64,000 nucleotides of DNA from Antedon bifida (GCA_963402885.1 OY727101.1:13154917-13218916), one strand, 5' to 3'; positions 34,728 to 46,887 are shown, counted from the first letter of the stretch. Numbers and translations: made by a program. Notes: generated by a model not told the origin, from the sequence alone.

Positions 34728-37136
34728 GAACTAGCTTAACTTGCGTTGCGCTTACGTCCTTGCGTTATTTCCTAATGAGATTGACTTATTTAAGTAGGTG
34801 GTGTAACCCTTATAACTTTCTCTATTCTAATCATAAACAGTCATTATAGCCTACATTAAATTATAGGAGATAAGGAAGGAGATAAATATTCAGTGTCAAT
34901 GTTCTTATGTCTGTTTTTGCTATTCGTACAATCCTGGTATAGGCTATAAGGCCTGCTCACTTCCTTCCAGCCAAATTAGCGTACTATGACGACTATACTA
35001 AGCCTACATACCTTTTCTTAAAAACGAAAAATTTGTTTATCATCAGTTCTAAATTTAAAAACTATCGAGTCCAGTCTTTTTTTGGAGATTTCAGTTTTAA
35101 GTGGAAATAGTTGTTTTATGATTTGTGTTTCCATACATAGCAGAGACAGGAGTTTGATATTATCACAGTACACTTTATTTTCTGTGACGCCTGGCTTCCT
35201 TAGAATTGTATATTGAATAATGCATGACGGTGAACCCGACAATTAGCCGACACAACAAAGTGAACATTAAAATGCTAATTGAGCAAACTTGTTCGTACAA
35301 CCATCTAACAATAGTCTACCACTGCGTAACCAAACACGCTTAATATTCACTCGTAAGTTTACTTTTACAGTAACTTAAGATGAATTAAGTTACCGCAATT
35401 CTGGATGGGAGGCTAATAGCAGACGATTTAGTGTATTTCACGGGTAGTTAACCAATGAACAGTGAGCGTTTTGGTCAGGTATAATCTTTCTAAATTGTGT
35501 CCTTTAGTTTTTTGACACAGTTTGTGTTGCATCAATAACACCATGAAATGATTGTTGACGGAACAATCTTTGAACCTTATTTTCCATTAAGTGAGAAGAC
35601 ATCGAGTCTAGCCTATTACGTCTGTTTACAGATGACGTGTAAAGGTACTTTGAATTACAAAAGTTAAATAACATGATACCAACGTTGGAAATAAATTTAT
35701 TATTTCGGCAAACTTTTAAAAGCTCAATATCGAAGAAAGCACCTGTTTTGCTTAAGTTGTATCTTAAATTTAGGCATAGTAAAATGCAGTAATAAATCAA
35801 TGAAAGATTAATTTGATGGGGATATCACTATTCAATCAAACAGTTATAAATATGTATAACTAATAATAGAAAATATTGACAAGGCCAGAACTTATCAGAG
35901 TTGCTACCAAATTAGAAGCAATGGTTTCAGCGTCTTGGTGGATTTTTACCGATAACAATTGAATTTCCATAACATTTTCTTTTTATTCTCTTTTTTGGCA
36001 TTATCCACTTATTCATTTCATTTTTAAATGAACAATACAATGATTTTATACATCCTCCTAATTTATATAGGCTATTCCAATGTTATTCTGATTTTTCCCT
36101 AATTATGTTCTTATATTTTCTCCTATCCTTTATACGATTTCAAAATTAATTCGATCAGTAGTATGTTCGTAAACAATTCTATACTTTTATATTTCTTGCA
36201 TTATCCTTCCTTTTTCATAATTTTCTTTTATTTTGCTACTTTGCTCTACATCTAAAACTATGTACGCTAAAAAAAACATTTTCTATTGCAATGTATCGTA
36301 ATTATTTCATGACATGTTCCTTGTTTTATATTTATCTCTGAACAATATGTCCCTGTACATGTACACCCAAACACACGTGCATATATTCGCATACATTCAT
36401 GATTTCATACATGCATCATCCCACGATCAAGTCATATATACACACATATTTATAATTGATAAAATCCGTAAAAATTGTCTTTATGGACAATAGTCCGTCA
36501 TGATTCAACAAAACGAAACCAGATTGTTAAAAACAAAAAAAGCATTTTTGTACCTTTACCGTGAAAGTATAAAAGAAACAAAAATATATAACACACATAT
36601 ATAGACCCAAATCATTATTGTAATATCAAACTAGTATATAGTAGTCTAAGGCATGTACTAAACCATTGTATACTGAACTCGTAAACAACTCTATGTCGCC
36701 ATTTATTATATTATTAGGGTATAAATGTTTTACACAAAATTCCGGAAGTGGTTCCTTACAGATGTATTCAAAGAAGTTTTAAAAGACTTGTTCCGTTCAC
36801 ACTATTAAAAATACATTACGTTATTAGTCGGCATTTAGTACCTCAATAGAAAACAGAACAGAAGGCTATATTTTGCGGTATATTAGTTAACTTATCAAAA
36901 GATAGTGCTAACTGACGTATTAGGCAATGCTTGCTACTTTTTAGAATCCTTTTCTTGTACAACAATTAGCGCGGCCAACGGCAAAGGTTTAAAGGCGCCA
37001 ACCTTTCTTTCATTACATTTTGTTAAATAAAACGCCGATCGAAATGTTCCTTTTTATAGCTTCCTGTTGATATCTCATGATGGGTGTATTTTTGAATTGT
37101 TTTTTATTCAGCCTGTACGTTGTCTTAGGCTCTGTC

Positions 37137-37262
37137 TACACTATTAAACTATGTGACAAACAAATATGTGCCCATAATGGACATGATAATGTCATGTCAC
37201 TACCATATTTGAGTATATCACTATCATATTTGGACACATCACACTTTTTTTAGACAGAGCCT
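37137..37262. repeat. Full MITE with AGGCTCTGTCTA ends
   Basis: 126 bp with perfect 12-bp inverted ends AGGCTCTGTCTA and TAGACAGAGCCT. The interior carries CATATTTGAGTATATCAC and CATATTTGGACACATCAC repeats. Reference copy for the family also seen at 22095, 28271 and 41693. Confidence 0.75.
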
Positions 37263-38522
37263 TATCGTATTCCATTCGTTCATTCCTATATCATTTATAA
37301 TACATAGACACTTTTTTTTTATCAATAGGCAAACATACAAAACAGTATGAATAATTTATCATTAAATAATAATGTTAAAACCCCCAAATAGAGAATCTTT
37401 TTTTATTTCTCATTTTCAATGCAATCTTGCAAGAAGAGAACTGTTGTCACGCAGAATCAATAGCATGGTTTAGGCCTACTATAATACCTAACTGTACTAA
37501 ACTATATAACAAGTTTTATATTTTCTCGTGAGTTGTATTAGTGTTTTTTCTTACAACATACCATAGCTGTAATCTCCAAGTTTTTTCTTGTAATTTATAT
37601 GATTTGAAATTATATATTTTTCAATGAATAAATTGATTCGAATTAATTGATTTAAAAACATATATTACCGAATAATGTTGATATAAATAATAATTTGTAT
37701 GTAACCATGGAATTATTGTGATTTACTATGCAATTATTATTTACAGTATTATGATAAAATAAACAAACCAAATAACATACTAGTTAATGCATACAATTTA
37801 ATAGACAAATATTATTACATTGAAAAAATAAATTAATATTTGAATGTATGGATGAGTGACTGATGTTAATAAACAGATATCACTGCAAAAAGTAGAAACG
37901 GATAAATTAATTATTGAGTGAATTTATAACGTTAATTAAATAGAAGTGGATAACATTACGTTGAATAATGGATATTATTTAGAATATAAATAAGGGTATT
38001 TTGCCGACTATGGGAGATTTTTTTCTTTATCTAAGTGCATTATTCACCCAGCCTTTACATTGTTTTATCATTTAATACCTCTTTAGTTACAATAACATGT
38101 TGTCGCTTCGCTGTATCTTTGTTAAAAGATACCCCGAGAATTCGTAATTGTTTTAATTAACAAACACTCGCCGACCCATCACCCCTAATCTAGTCATTCA
38201 GTTAGTTCTATACATATAATTATCAGCTCAATTAGTATAAGTATCGGATTGAATGAATAGTGTATCTAATTTAATTCATGAACACGACGTGTTTAGTATC
38301 TGTCTCCAATGAAGAACGTCTTCAAACACGGCCGACAGGTGATAGAACATCGAGACAGATTTACAGAACATGCGCAAACGCCGATGTGTGTGATCAAGAA
38401 GTTATTATATAGAACTCATTGCTTAGTGCGTGAGAAAGTTATGGTAATAGTTTTTTTTTAAGAATACAAACTATTAAAAAATAAAGATAATAATAAAATT
38501 AATAATAATAATTTGCCTAATA

Positions 38523-38846
38523 TTAAGCATGGTTCCCGCTTAAAAATGTTGTTTACATTTTTTTAATATGCCATTTTAATGTCACATAATAGTTATCCAC
38601 TTTGGATCTGAACTAAATTTATTTACCTGAAAAAACTATAATTTAAAGCAAACAATGGTCAAATTGACTGCTAGCCAATAAGATTTAACAATTTAGTATG
38701 TTATCTTATAAGTGAAAACATTATTTTTTCGGGGTTTTTTTTTCTATGGAAGTGATTAAATTTATTAAAACTACAAAATAACCTATTCAAAGTCTGATTT
38801 CATTAATCTTCATTTTTCATGTTGTTGGGGACAATACATCTTTAAC
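38523..38846. repeat. MITE with GGACAATACATCTTTAA end
   Basis: The right end GGACAATACATCTTTAA and adjoining AATCTTCATTTTTCATG are the reverse complement of the left end of the 2940 copy. Central TAGCCAATAAGATT and TCCACTTTGGATC words are shared with 40524-40841. The left end is unclear. Confidence 0.6.
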
Positions 38847-39060
38847 TATCTATGTCAGTCGTAGTGATATGATAATATTATATGGAGCCCGTGGTAAGAC
38901 AAAGGAAAAACAAAACTTTTCTTACATGCAAAAAGTCATCGAAAGACAATGATAAATTAAAAGTTTATATTTATTATGTTAATACAACATGGGGAAAACA
39001 GTTATTTTCTTGATTCACCGCGTGCTTGGGATTTCGTTCTGAACTAGGCATATACAATTA

Positions 39061-39260
39061 AGGTTCGTCCCCACTAGGGCCCGTAACTCAAGGACGTAAT
39101 ACCCCTTTCACACCAAACACTGGAGTATCTCTGGAGTTTTGCTTTTGGTGTGAAAGGGGTATTAAACGCAACGCAAGCGAATTGATTAATGACACGTGAC
39201 AGTTGGAATCATCCATCGCTTGTGATTGGTCAAATCACTGGCGTTGCAAGAAGGAAGCTT
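39061..39260. repeat. MITE, GCAACGCAAG family, split by a nested fold-back
   Basis: The left part GGTTCGTCCCCACTAGGG and right part ACGCAACGCAAGCG with GTGATTGGTCAAATCAC match the 20756 family. They are separated by a 68-bp palindromic insert at 39097-39164. The right end is GAAGCTT at 39254-39260. Confidence 0.6.
39097..39164. repeat. Nested 68-bp fold-back element
   Basis: TAATACCCCTTTCACACCAA at the left is mirrored by TTGGTGTGAAAGGGGTATTA at the right, around a short core with CTGGAGTATCTCTGGAGT. It sits inside the older MITE at 39061-39260, so the order of insertion is clear. Confidence 0.75.
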
Positions 39261-39318
39261 TAAATTGATGGAAATTGAGACAATTTTAAGTGGATTTAAC
39301 TGGTGGCGCTATTAAACA

Positions 39319-39358
39319 AATTAAGCCAGAGCCATATATATATGGCTCTGAATTAAGC
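39319..39358. repeat. Minimal palindrome flanked by 8-bp direct repeats
   Basis: A 24-bp perfect palindrome with arms CAGAGCCATATA and its complement (39327-39350) is flanked by AATTAAGC on both sides (39319-39326 and 39351-39358). An 8-bp duplication and a CAGAG-type end fit the hAT superfamily. The element would consist of its two inverted ends only. Confidence 0.65.
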
Positions 39359-40523
39359 TATCGCCACAAAACGTCAGACCATGGAGGTATAGTCTACATT
39401 TCTATCATATGTCACTGAGGGCGCTCTCTATGTTTGGATAAATTTAAAATATGAAATATTATTGAAGTTTACATTGTTTATGGTCAAGACACAAAGAAGC
39501 CAAAGTGGCTTGTCTTGTCTGAAGTGTAGCAACAATGAAAATGATTAGGTACCGTATTAAAGAATGAATAAATGTGGGTGACCCCCACGAAAGAAAAAAA
39601 AATGATTAGTTCTTTGCTTTTTAAATCCTGTATTACTTTTGTTAATCTTATTTTTTATATCTTGTACATAATTTATTTTAAGTTTCCTTGTAAATAGGCC
39701 TATTGTTACATAATTTTTTTTTCTCTAATTTTATTTTACTTGCGTTGGACGCACCTCCATTCAAGAAGTCTGCCACTGTTTCAAAAGTATTACTTTTGTT
39801 AATGTTATTTTTTTTTTATATCTTGTAAATAATTTAGTTTAAGTTTCCTGTAATATGGCCTATTGTTAAATTATTGTTTTTTCTCTAACTGTTTCAAAAG
39901 TGTACCTTCCAAAAAAATTATTATTTATTATAGCGATCGTACTTTTGGTAACAGAATAAAGAAACTGATTAATTAGGACGTTAATATATCCTGGGTGAGA
40001 AACGGCTAAAAGACAGGAAACGGAAAACAAAGAAAATATTTCCAGAAAATGTAATCTACTTTGAAACAGCATCACTTCCTTTTTATTCACAATGTTATCG
40101 GTCATTCCGGAGAACAGGAGAGTGCGCCACTAAACCACCAACACGGTTAAAGCTGGGGATTAAAAACGAATAACAACTGCTTCATATTCAGAAGTTATCC
40201 GGAACGTACATTGAAATAAAAGAGAATCATTTTAACGGAACGATTATTCGATATACGATAATGTAAGTATACTGTATTTATATTTTTATGCCATTATTGT
40301 GTTTTTAGTAATAATCAATTACTGTAGGTAACATGTTTTTAATTCAGTGATGTTAACTTTTTCTTGACTTGTTGGCCTATACTAAATCTTTAGGTCTAGG
40401 ATAATTTTCGAACTATCGTTTTAGCAAGAGTATGTATCTCACTCTTACCTGGTCTTAGCTATTACTTATTTGTATTCATGTAGGGCCTATTTATATTCTA
40501 TAAAGTACATTACTCGTTGACAA

Positions 40524-40841
40524 TTAACGATGCATTGTCCCCCAGAAACATGAAGATTAATTAAATCAGAATATGAATATGTTATTTTGGAGTTTTAATC
40601 GAGTTAATCACTTGCGTAGAAAAAAAACCGAAAACAAATTATGTTTTCCCCTATAAAATGACAAAATAAATGGTTAAATTCAACCAAAAATCCATTGGCT
40701 GGCAGCCAATTTCACTATTTTTTGCTATTTTTTTTCGGTTCAATTTTTGGTCAAAAGTGGATAACTACTATATAATATGAAAATGGCATATACAACAAAA
40801 ATTTAAAAAAATATTTTATCAGGGAGACAATACATCCTTAA
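40524..40841. repeat. MITE with TTAANGATGNATTGTC ends
   Basis: 318 bp. Left end TTAACGATGCATTGTCCCC; right end GAGACAATACATCCTTAA. The centre holds the palindrome ATTGGCTGGCAGCCAAT. Relatives are at 2940 and 38523. Confidence 0.7.
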
Positions 40842-41278
40842 GTTGTTACATGTGGCATATATTACATTGTACCAGCAACGTTTGAAAGTTTATTACTGTC
40901 GTCACGTGATGTATGCGAAAGCTATGTTATAACAGTTTATTGATGTTTGGTTATCTCTACAGTCAATTATCACAAATGTAGTCGAGACTTATTATGTTGT
41001 TCTTAATTGATGAATTACTTATTTGAATTACCTCGAGTTTGTTCTGTTTTTATAAAGTGTGTCTCAAGAAAAGAATTAATACGATACTGCATCGCCATAG
41101 ATAGAAATAGTATGATCTTAAAGGATTATGGTGCTGACATTGTATAGTTTTGAGTAGGATAATGTGGTTTGGCATTGAGCAAGATACACTATTCCAATGT
41201 GCCAATTACATCAGCAAAGTGGGCATTTTGTTTTAATCTCTTAGTGTGTTTTACGTTGCAGAAGACCTGTTATACACG

Positions 41279-44200
41279 ATGTGTGGGAGCCAGCATCGAC
41301 CCGGACATAAAAGTCAACAAGTTATCCTCTTCCTATCATTGCTCGTTACTACCACTTGTATTGGCTTTAAAATCAGTGAGTATTATTCCGTGTGGACGGT
41401 AATTGTTCAGTTAGAACGTGCAATCATGAAGGAAACTAATTCTTACATGGCGTAATCTCGGGATATCCGGAAACTCCTGAAGTAGTATTGGATTTGTTTA
41501 ATTGCCAATACAGTAAGGCTAATACCTAACTATGTCTAGGAGGAAGAAATTGGGTATAATGTTACACCCTATACATGCTATAATATATTTTGAACCCAAA
41601 ATAGGAACTCAATTATTATAGAAAAACAATTATAATTAAATAGTTGTAATAATTTTATAATTGTTTGTTATTAATTCATATTTATCTCCGCAATGTCTAC
41701 ACTATCACATTGTATGTGACAAAAACATGTGATGTGCATAAGTACTGTATACGGACACGATTACGTCATATCACTACAATATTCGATTAATTGCGACCCA
41801 TGGGTCTATTACAAATTGTGAATTGGTCGACCACATTTAAAAGAAAGTTATATATTATTCATAAAGGTTATACTATCTGTTCGTTCAATCTTGTATTTTT
41901 CATGTAGTCCGGTCCCTAATGTGAAATGATGTTACCATAGACTTTTGACCTCAATTTATATATTTCTTTGCAGCCATTTTTGTATAATTTTTTCCATTGT
42001 AACAAATATAAATATATATTTCTTCCAAGCATTTTGACAAACAAATTTAAAATGCCCATGCGTTGTCAAGATATGACGATTTGTAGTTGTATAGGCTAAT
42101 AGAAAAATATAACAAATCAAAAGAGGTCAAATCAGATTTCTAGTAACTTTGTTTTGGCATCTCCACACTATGCTCTAACAAACTGCTACATTGAATAATG
42201 TGTATCCAGTCTGGTAACATCCCACCCCTTTTCTTCCCTTGGGGACTGGACTAGTAATGCTTTCTGTTAATGTAACTTCTATTTACTTGTTTTCGTTTAG
42301 AAGAAACTAGACTATACGGACAAACAGTTTCAATCTGTTTGCCAAATGCCTCGTGTGTACAGAGATGTGGATCAGTATTAGACGAAAAAGCAACGTGCAG
42401 CTGCGATGCTGATTGTTCATTGTTTAGAGATTGCTGTTACGACTCAGATACTTGCCATTTTCCACAACGTCAATTGCTAAAAAAGGAAGCAATGTCTGGT
42501 AAAAAGACTAAATGTTTTAGAACAAATCCAGACTCAGTAGTAGGATATCGTGTAGTTGTTTCGTGTTTTGACCGAACAACTGGCACATCAGTTAGAACGA
42601 AATGTGAAAATCCGGATAGAGGCAACATTCTACAAATGATACTTGTTACAGATTCACGAGGAAATATTTATCGAAATATTTATTGCGCTGCTTGTGATGG
42701 CGTACAGACGACAGATTTGGTTGCTTGGCATATGGCAGCATCATGTGACTCTGATGATGTAAGACGTGAAGCAACCGTTGATAAATCCGAATCATTCTCT
42801 ACTGTTTCTTCGTCGAGTGCTCAGCAACCGATGCTGCACGACAAACTTGGACACAAAGTGACATGTCAATCATATAAATACACGCCACCAAAAAACAGAA
42901 CGCAACCCCGACCTTGTATTTTAGGTAAAGAAACCTGTCCTGAATTCTATCGAGACAAAGAGACAACAATTGGGTGCTCGAGTTATGCAGCAGTTGTATT
43001 TAAAGACGATGTTGCTTATAAAAATCCTCATTGTGTTATTTGTAATGGATACAGTAGGTACACATGTCATCCACCTCAAACGGATGGGGATCAAGAAAAA
43101 CCTTCAGTAAGCCGTCCTGATCTTGGTAAACCGGGCCGACCACGTCCCCAACCTGGTCCACAAGGTCCACAGGGTCCACAAGGTCCACAAGGTCCACAAG
43201 GTCCAGCAGGTCCCCGACCTGTGCCACCTCCTCCCCAACCTGACAGACCACCAAAACCTTCCTACACAACATTAGATATACTCGTCAACTTTGCTGATGG
43301 GCAGATTAGCTTACAATCAAAATACATATCATATACAGACAATCCTTTTGACTGTGGTGTTGGGAGAGTGTATAATTACATTATGGAGGAATGCATACAA
43401 CTTAAATGTCCTGCTGGTTTTATGCTATCGGGATCAAGCTGCATACCCATCCTCAGTCGAGATCGACCGAGACAGGTACCTAGAAGCAAATGTAGTCGAA
43501 AACCTCCAGTAACACCAGATGAAACTTTCTGTTTGTGTCAAAGTTCCGAGCATCAAGTCAGAGTATCATATTTCGTAAACAACTCTTCGATGACAGTTGA
43601 TTTGAAAGATCACGTGATGGACAACATTGTTGATACTAATATTACCGCTTTGTATGCAACGGATCAGGAGTATGAAAATGAACTTTTATTTTCTAATATT
43701 TCTCTAGTGACGTCTGATTGTCAAGAAGTTGCTTATTTGTTATCAGTAGTCGAAAACTGGATTTATGCAAAAGACAGAGCAACGTCGATAGAGTTTATAT
43801 CATTTAAACATGAATGTTTAAGTAACAGTGATGATATTCCTTCAGCCCAAAACGACACTTGTGTCACTGACAATTTCCCTGCCGATCAATTAATTGTAAA
43901 TAATTTTAATAGGACGAGGATGATCATAACCGGTAAAAATTCAATTCATGTTCCGGAGAGCGGTTACTCATTGGAGATGACCTATGACATTCAAAATGAC
44001 TCATCAATATGCGTCAGTTTTACTTTAAACTCTTGCGTGCATTATCTGCCAGTAAGTTCTTGTCCATTAGTTGAACTCAAGTACGAGTCATTTATAAAAA
44101 ATATTGGCAATGCCACTCTCTTACACAAAGCGACTGGTAAAATGTTCTCTTCCGATGAGTACAGTCTAACATTGAATGGCACTATTCTGCTTTGTTCATT

Positions 44201-45574
44201 CTTTAATCAAACTGCAGAACCATTTGGAAGGATTCTATTTATTTATTCTGACACTCTTAAAGTCGTGAACCTCATCGGAGTCATTTTGTCTTTGATTGGT
44301 TTGTTCCTAACATTCGCAATACGGTGTGCAATTCGAGAACTAAGAACCCACTCGGGAAAGATCATAATGAACTTGTCTTTTGCTCTTTTCATAGCTCAGT
44401 CTTTAACACTGCTGCAGGGATATTTTCTGTTTGACCCAGTAGTCTGCAGCGTCGCTGCAGCTGCGCTCCATTACATCTGGCTGGTGGCATTTTTCTGGAT
44501 GAACTCTATGGCAATTGATTTGTTCCGAATATTTCGTGCCATTAAACTTACCATCAAGGATAGCGATCGTGACCGAGTCGTCTTCAGAAGATACATGCTC
44601 TACAGTTGGTGTTCTCCAGTAGTCATCGTCTGCATTCTCTTGGGCGTTCACCTTTCAGACGTGGCTGATCTTTCTGTGTTTCATTTTAAATATGGCGACG
44701 AATCTGTTTGTTGGATTCGGGATGAATTTGCTACCCTTGTGGTTTTTGGTATACCAATTGGTTTGGTTATCATCGTGAATTTCATTTTATTTGTATGTAC
44801 CATTTATGGTATCAGGAAAGCAAAGCACTCATCTACGCGTATCCAAAACAAATCAAAAAGAGACCAGATATCAGAAGAACTGACAATATACATCAGAGTA
44901 AGTATAAGGCAATGTCTTGTATGTCATTATAGATTTTGTTTTGCGATGACCTGTGACCTATGATTTACGCATAATCCAAATCTTTCGATTTTCTTGTGAC
45001 GTCATGTTAATAAATTGCTATTGTTGTCGTCGATGCTAGGTCTAGATAATGACCTTGCATTCTGTATCACAGACACGCGCACTTGAACCCTTTTTTGAGG
45101 GACGGTCGTCGCGGTAAAATCGAATTTACTGAAAGAAATGACGTAATGCATAAATCATGGTCGTCGCAAATCGAAAGTTCCCTCTTGTATTGTGTGTTTC
45201 TAATCTAAAGGAAGGTATTAAGCTGAAATGCGGAAGTTAATGTTATTCAAGATACAAGTATTGTATTTATTTAAAAATAAGTTGTCTTATATGTCTATTA
45301 CCGATATCCCTTTCTCCAACAGATTTCAAGTATAATGGGACTGACGTGGGCGTTTGGTTTTCTTGCTTCATTCGTTGATCATACTGCTATCTGGTATATC
45401 TTTATCATACTCAACACTCTGCAAGGACTTTTCATATTCATTGCCTTCAACATTAACCGAAACATGAAAGCTACTTTTAGAAATCGTGCCCGATTACATA
45501 ACAGTTCGACCAGTAGGACAGGCAATGATGGACACGAACATGTGAACTTAAGGGTTTCGAGTAAAAACCCATAA
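41279..45574 (+). CDS. Adhesion/Mth-like GPCR with somatomedin-B and collagen-like segments
   Basis: Three exons, 41279-41375, 42301-44897 and 45323-45574, join in frame at GT-AG junctions to encode 981 residues. Residues 1-31 form a signal peptide ([16 protein letters not shown] core), which is why this start is chosen; an in-frame ATG at 41246 is possible. Residues 45-84 are a somatomedin-B domain with all eight Cys (CVQRC...CSCDADC...CC...C). A long Cys- and Asn-glycosylation-rich ectodomain follows, interrupted at about 317-337 by a collagen-like Gly-Pro-Gln run. A class-B/adhesion seven-helix domain starts near 686 ([15 protein letters not shown]) and has [10 protein letters not shown] in helix 6 and [16 protein letters not shown] in helix 7. 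I see no HL-S/T cleavage motif of a GPS before helix 1, as in methuselah-like receptors. The exon 2/3 junction falls between helices 5 and 6. It should act at the plasma membrane; the ligand is unknown. Confidence 0.85.
41693..41790. repeat. Decayed MITE fragment, GATGTGC family
   Basis: GTCTACACTATCACATTGTA followed by TGTGACAAAAACATGTGATG and GATTACGTCATATCACTAC matches the left half of the 37137 family. It lies in intron 1 of the GPCR gene. Confidence 0.5.
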
Positions 45575-45596
45575 ATATTACCTATATCATATTATC

Positions 45597-45602
45597 AATA
45601 AA
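45597..45602 (+). promoter_or_regulatory. Candidate polyadenylation signal of the GPCR gene
   Basis: AATAAA 23 nt after the stop codon. Position is plausible though close to the stop. Confidence 0.4.
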
Positions 45603-46183
45603 TTGATTATATTTATGATTGTGTATCATACTATCGGACATTTAATAATATAATAATGAAATCAAGTCAACAATGAAGAGACAAAAACAGTTGAGGAAAA
45701 ATATAGTAAAGACGATAGCAACTGATTGAAATAAAATTATTTACTAAATAATTACTAATTAAACTAAATAATAATTCATAAAAAATTGTAAGAAGAATAA
45801 TTTTTTTTTCATTCATTTTTATTCATTATATTATACTGTAATGTCATGTAAAACTAAATATGATAGAGGGCGCAATATAATTCGTGAGAAATACTCACAC
45901 GAATCATTTTATATCGAAAGATCTAACAATAATTTCAAACACCTGATGGCATTTGACCAATTGGGTAGCTACAAGGGAATGTGAAATTATGAAGCTGTTG
46001 ATTATGACTTTTTTTAATTTAGATTACGATTTGTGAAATAATAATTACAGTAATATTTTATACAGCGCCACATTCAATTTTTGCATCTTTTGTCGTACGT
46101 TTTCACCAATTTCTTTTCAATCGTTAGCCACACTGCCCAGCAATGACATGTATTTCCGCATGTTGAATCATGATTGCGTGTAC

Positions 46184-46189
46184 TTTATT
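46184..46189 (-). promoter_or_regulatory. Candidate polyadenylation signal of SLC17 copy 1
   Basis: AATAAA on the minus strand about 110 nt past the stop codon at 46298. Confidence 0.35.
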
Positions 46190-46194
46190 ATTAG

Positions 46195-46231
46195 TTTTAA
46201 TCAGAGCCATATATGTGGATCTGATTTTAAT
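46195..46231. repeat. Minimal palindrome flanked by TTTTAAT
   Basis: An imperfect 22-24 bp palindrome starting CAGAGCCATATAT and ending GTGGATCTG (about 46202-46224) is flanked by TTTTAAT at 46195-46201 and 46225-46231. Same arms as 39327-39350, so this is a second, older copy of that minimal element. Confidence 0.6.
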
Positions 46232-46745
46232 CAACAAACACCGCCCTCAAACCAACCATGCGTAACCAGCATGGTCTATTTTTTGCCTTCAGTAGTTTTA
46301 ATCTTTGATAGCTTTGTAAGATTTAATCACGTGTTTAGTTAAGTTCTCATCTTCAGAGCGTTTCTGTTCTTTTGCTTTCCCAAATAAAAGGAAGATTACC
46401 ATCCCAATGAGTGCTACTCCAGCAGTTATCTTGAACATCAGAGACCATTGCTTGAATGTATTCTGAAATTAGGTTGATTTTAACATTAGGGATAGTAATA
46501 ACCTAGGCCTTTGGGTTCCGTATAGAAAAAGAGAGAGATGTCTCACTGACTTTCATGTTACCAAAAAGTGTTAAAATGCCCTACTGCATAACAACAAGTT
46601 GTTTCAACTTATTCTTATTTAACTTTTAAGTATACATCTGTATCAAAGATTTGATGTCTTTTGCGAACTTTTTAAATAAAACTGTAAGCTTACACATACA
46701 CACTTTAATGTAAGATTAAATGAATGTATTTTACCATGTTTAATT

Positions 46746-46887
46746 AAGCTTGGTTCTCACTTGGATGGAACGCAATACCTTAGGCGCAACGTAAGTCAGT
46801 TGACCAATCACAAGCGATAGTTCGGATGGTTCATCTCGTCGTGATTAGTCAAATTACTCGCGATGCGACCAAGTTGGAATAAAGCTT
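46746..46887. repeat. MITE, GCAACGTAAG family, beside an SLC17 donor site
   Basis: AAGCTTGGTTCTCACTTGGA at the left and AAGTTGGAATAAAGCTT at the right, with CGCAACGTAAG and TTGACCAATCACAAGCG inside. It lies in intron 8 of SLC17 copy 1; its edge is 21 bp from the end of exon 8. Confidence 0.65.

Larger units (their letters stand above)
27043..41278. other. 14-kb intergenic region, repeats only
   Basis: No coding exon can be supported. The 94-residue open frame at 28562-28846 has no recognisable domain. Contents listed separately include MITEs (28271, 34481, 37137, 38523, 39061, 40524), SINE-like fragments (32440, 33105), LINE-like tails (30430, 30877, 33825), long hairpins (28736, 30052) and a minimal palindrome at 39319. 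Unassigned GC-richer islets occur near 29783-30000 and 38310-38400. The AGGCCTA word is very frequent from here back to about 21 kb. Confidence 0.55.
45575..46297. other. Intergenic gap between converging genes
   Basis: The GPCR (+) and the first SLC17 gene (-) converge on this 0.7-kb AT-rich gap. It should contain both 3' untranslated regions. A minimal palindrome sits at 46195-46231 and a minus-strand AATAAA at 46184-46189. No gene is seen. Confidence 0.6.

Noticed and set aside
43036-43272. Antisense open frame rich in VDLVD
   Set aside because: It is the reverse reading of the collagen-like DNA repeat of the GPCR gene.
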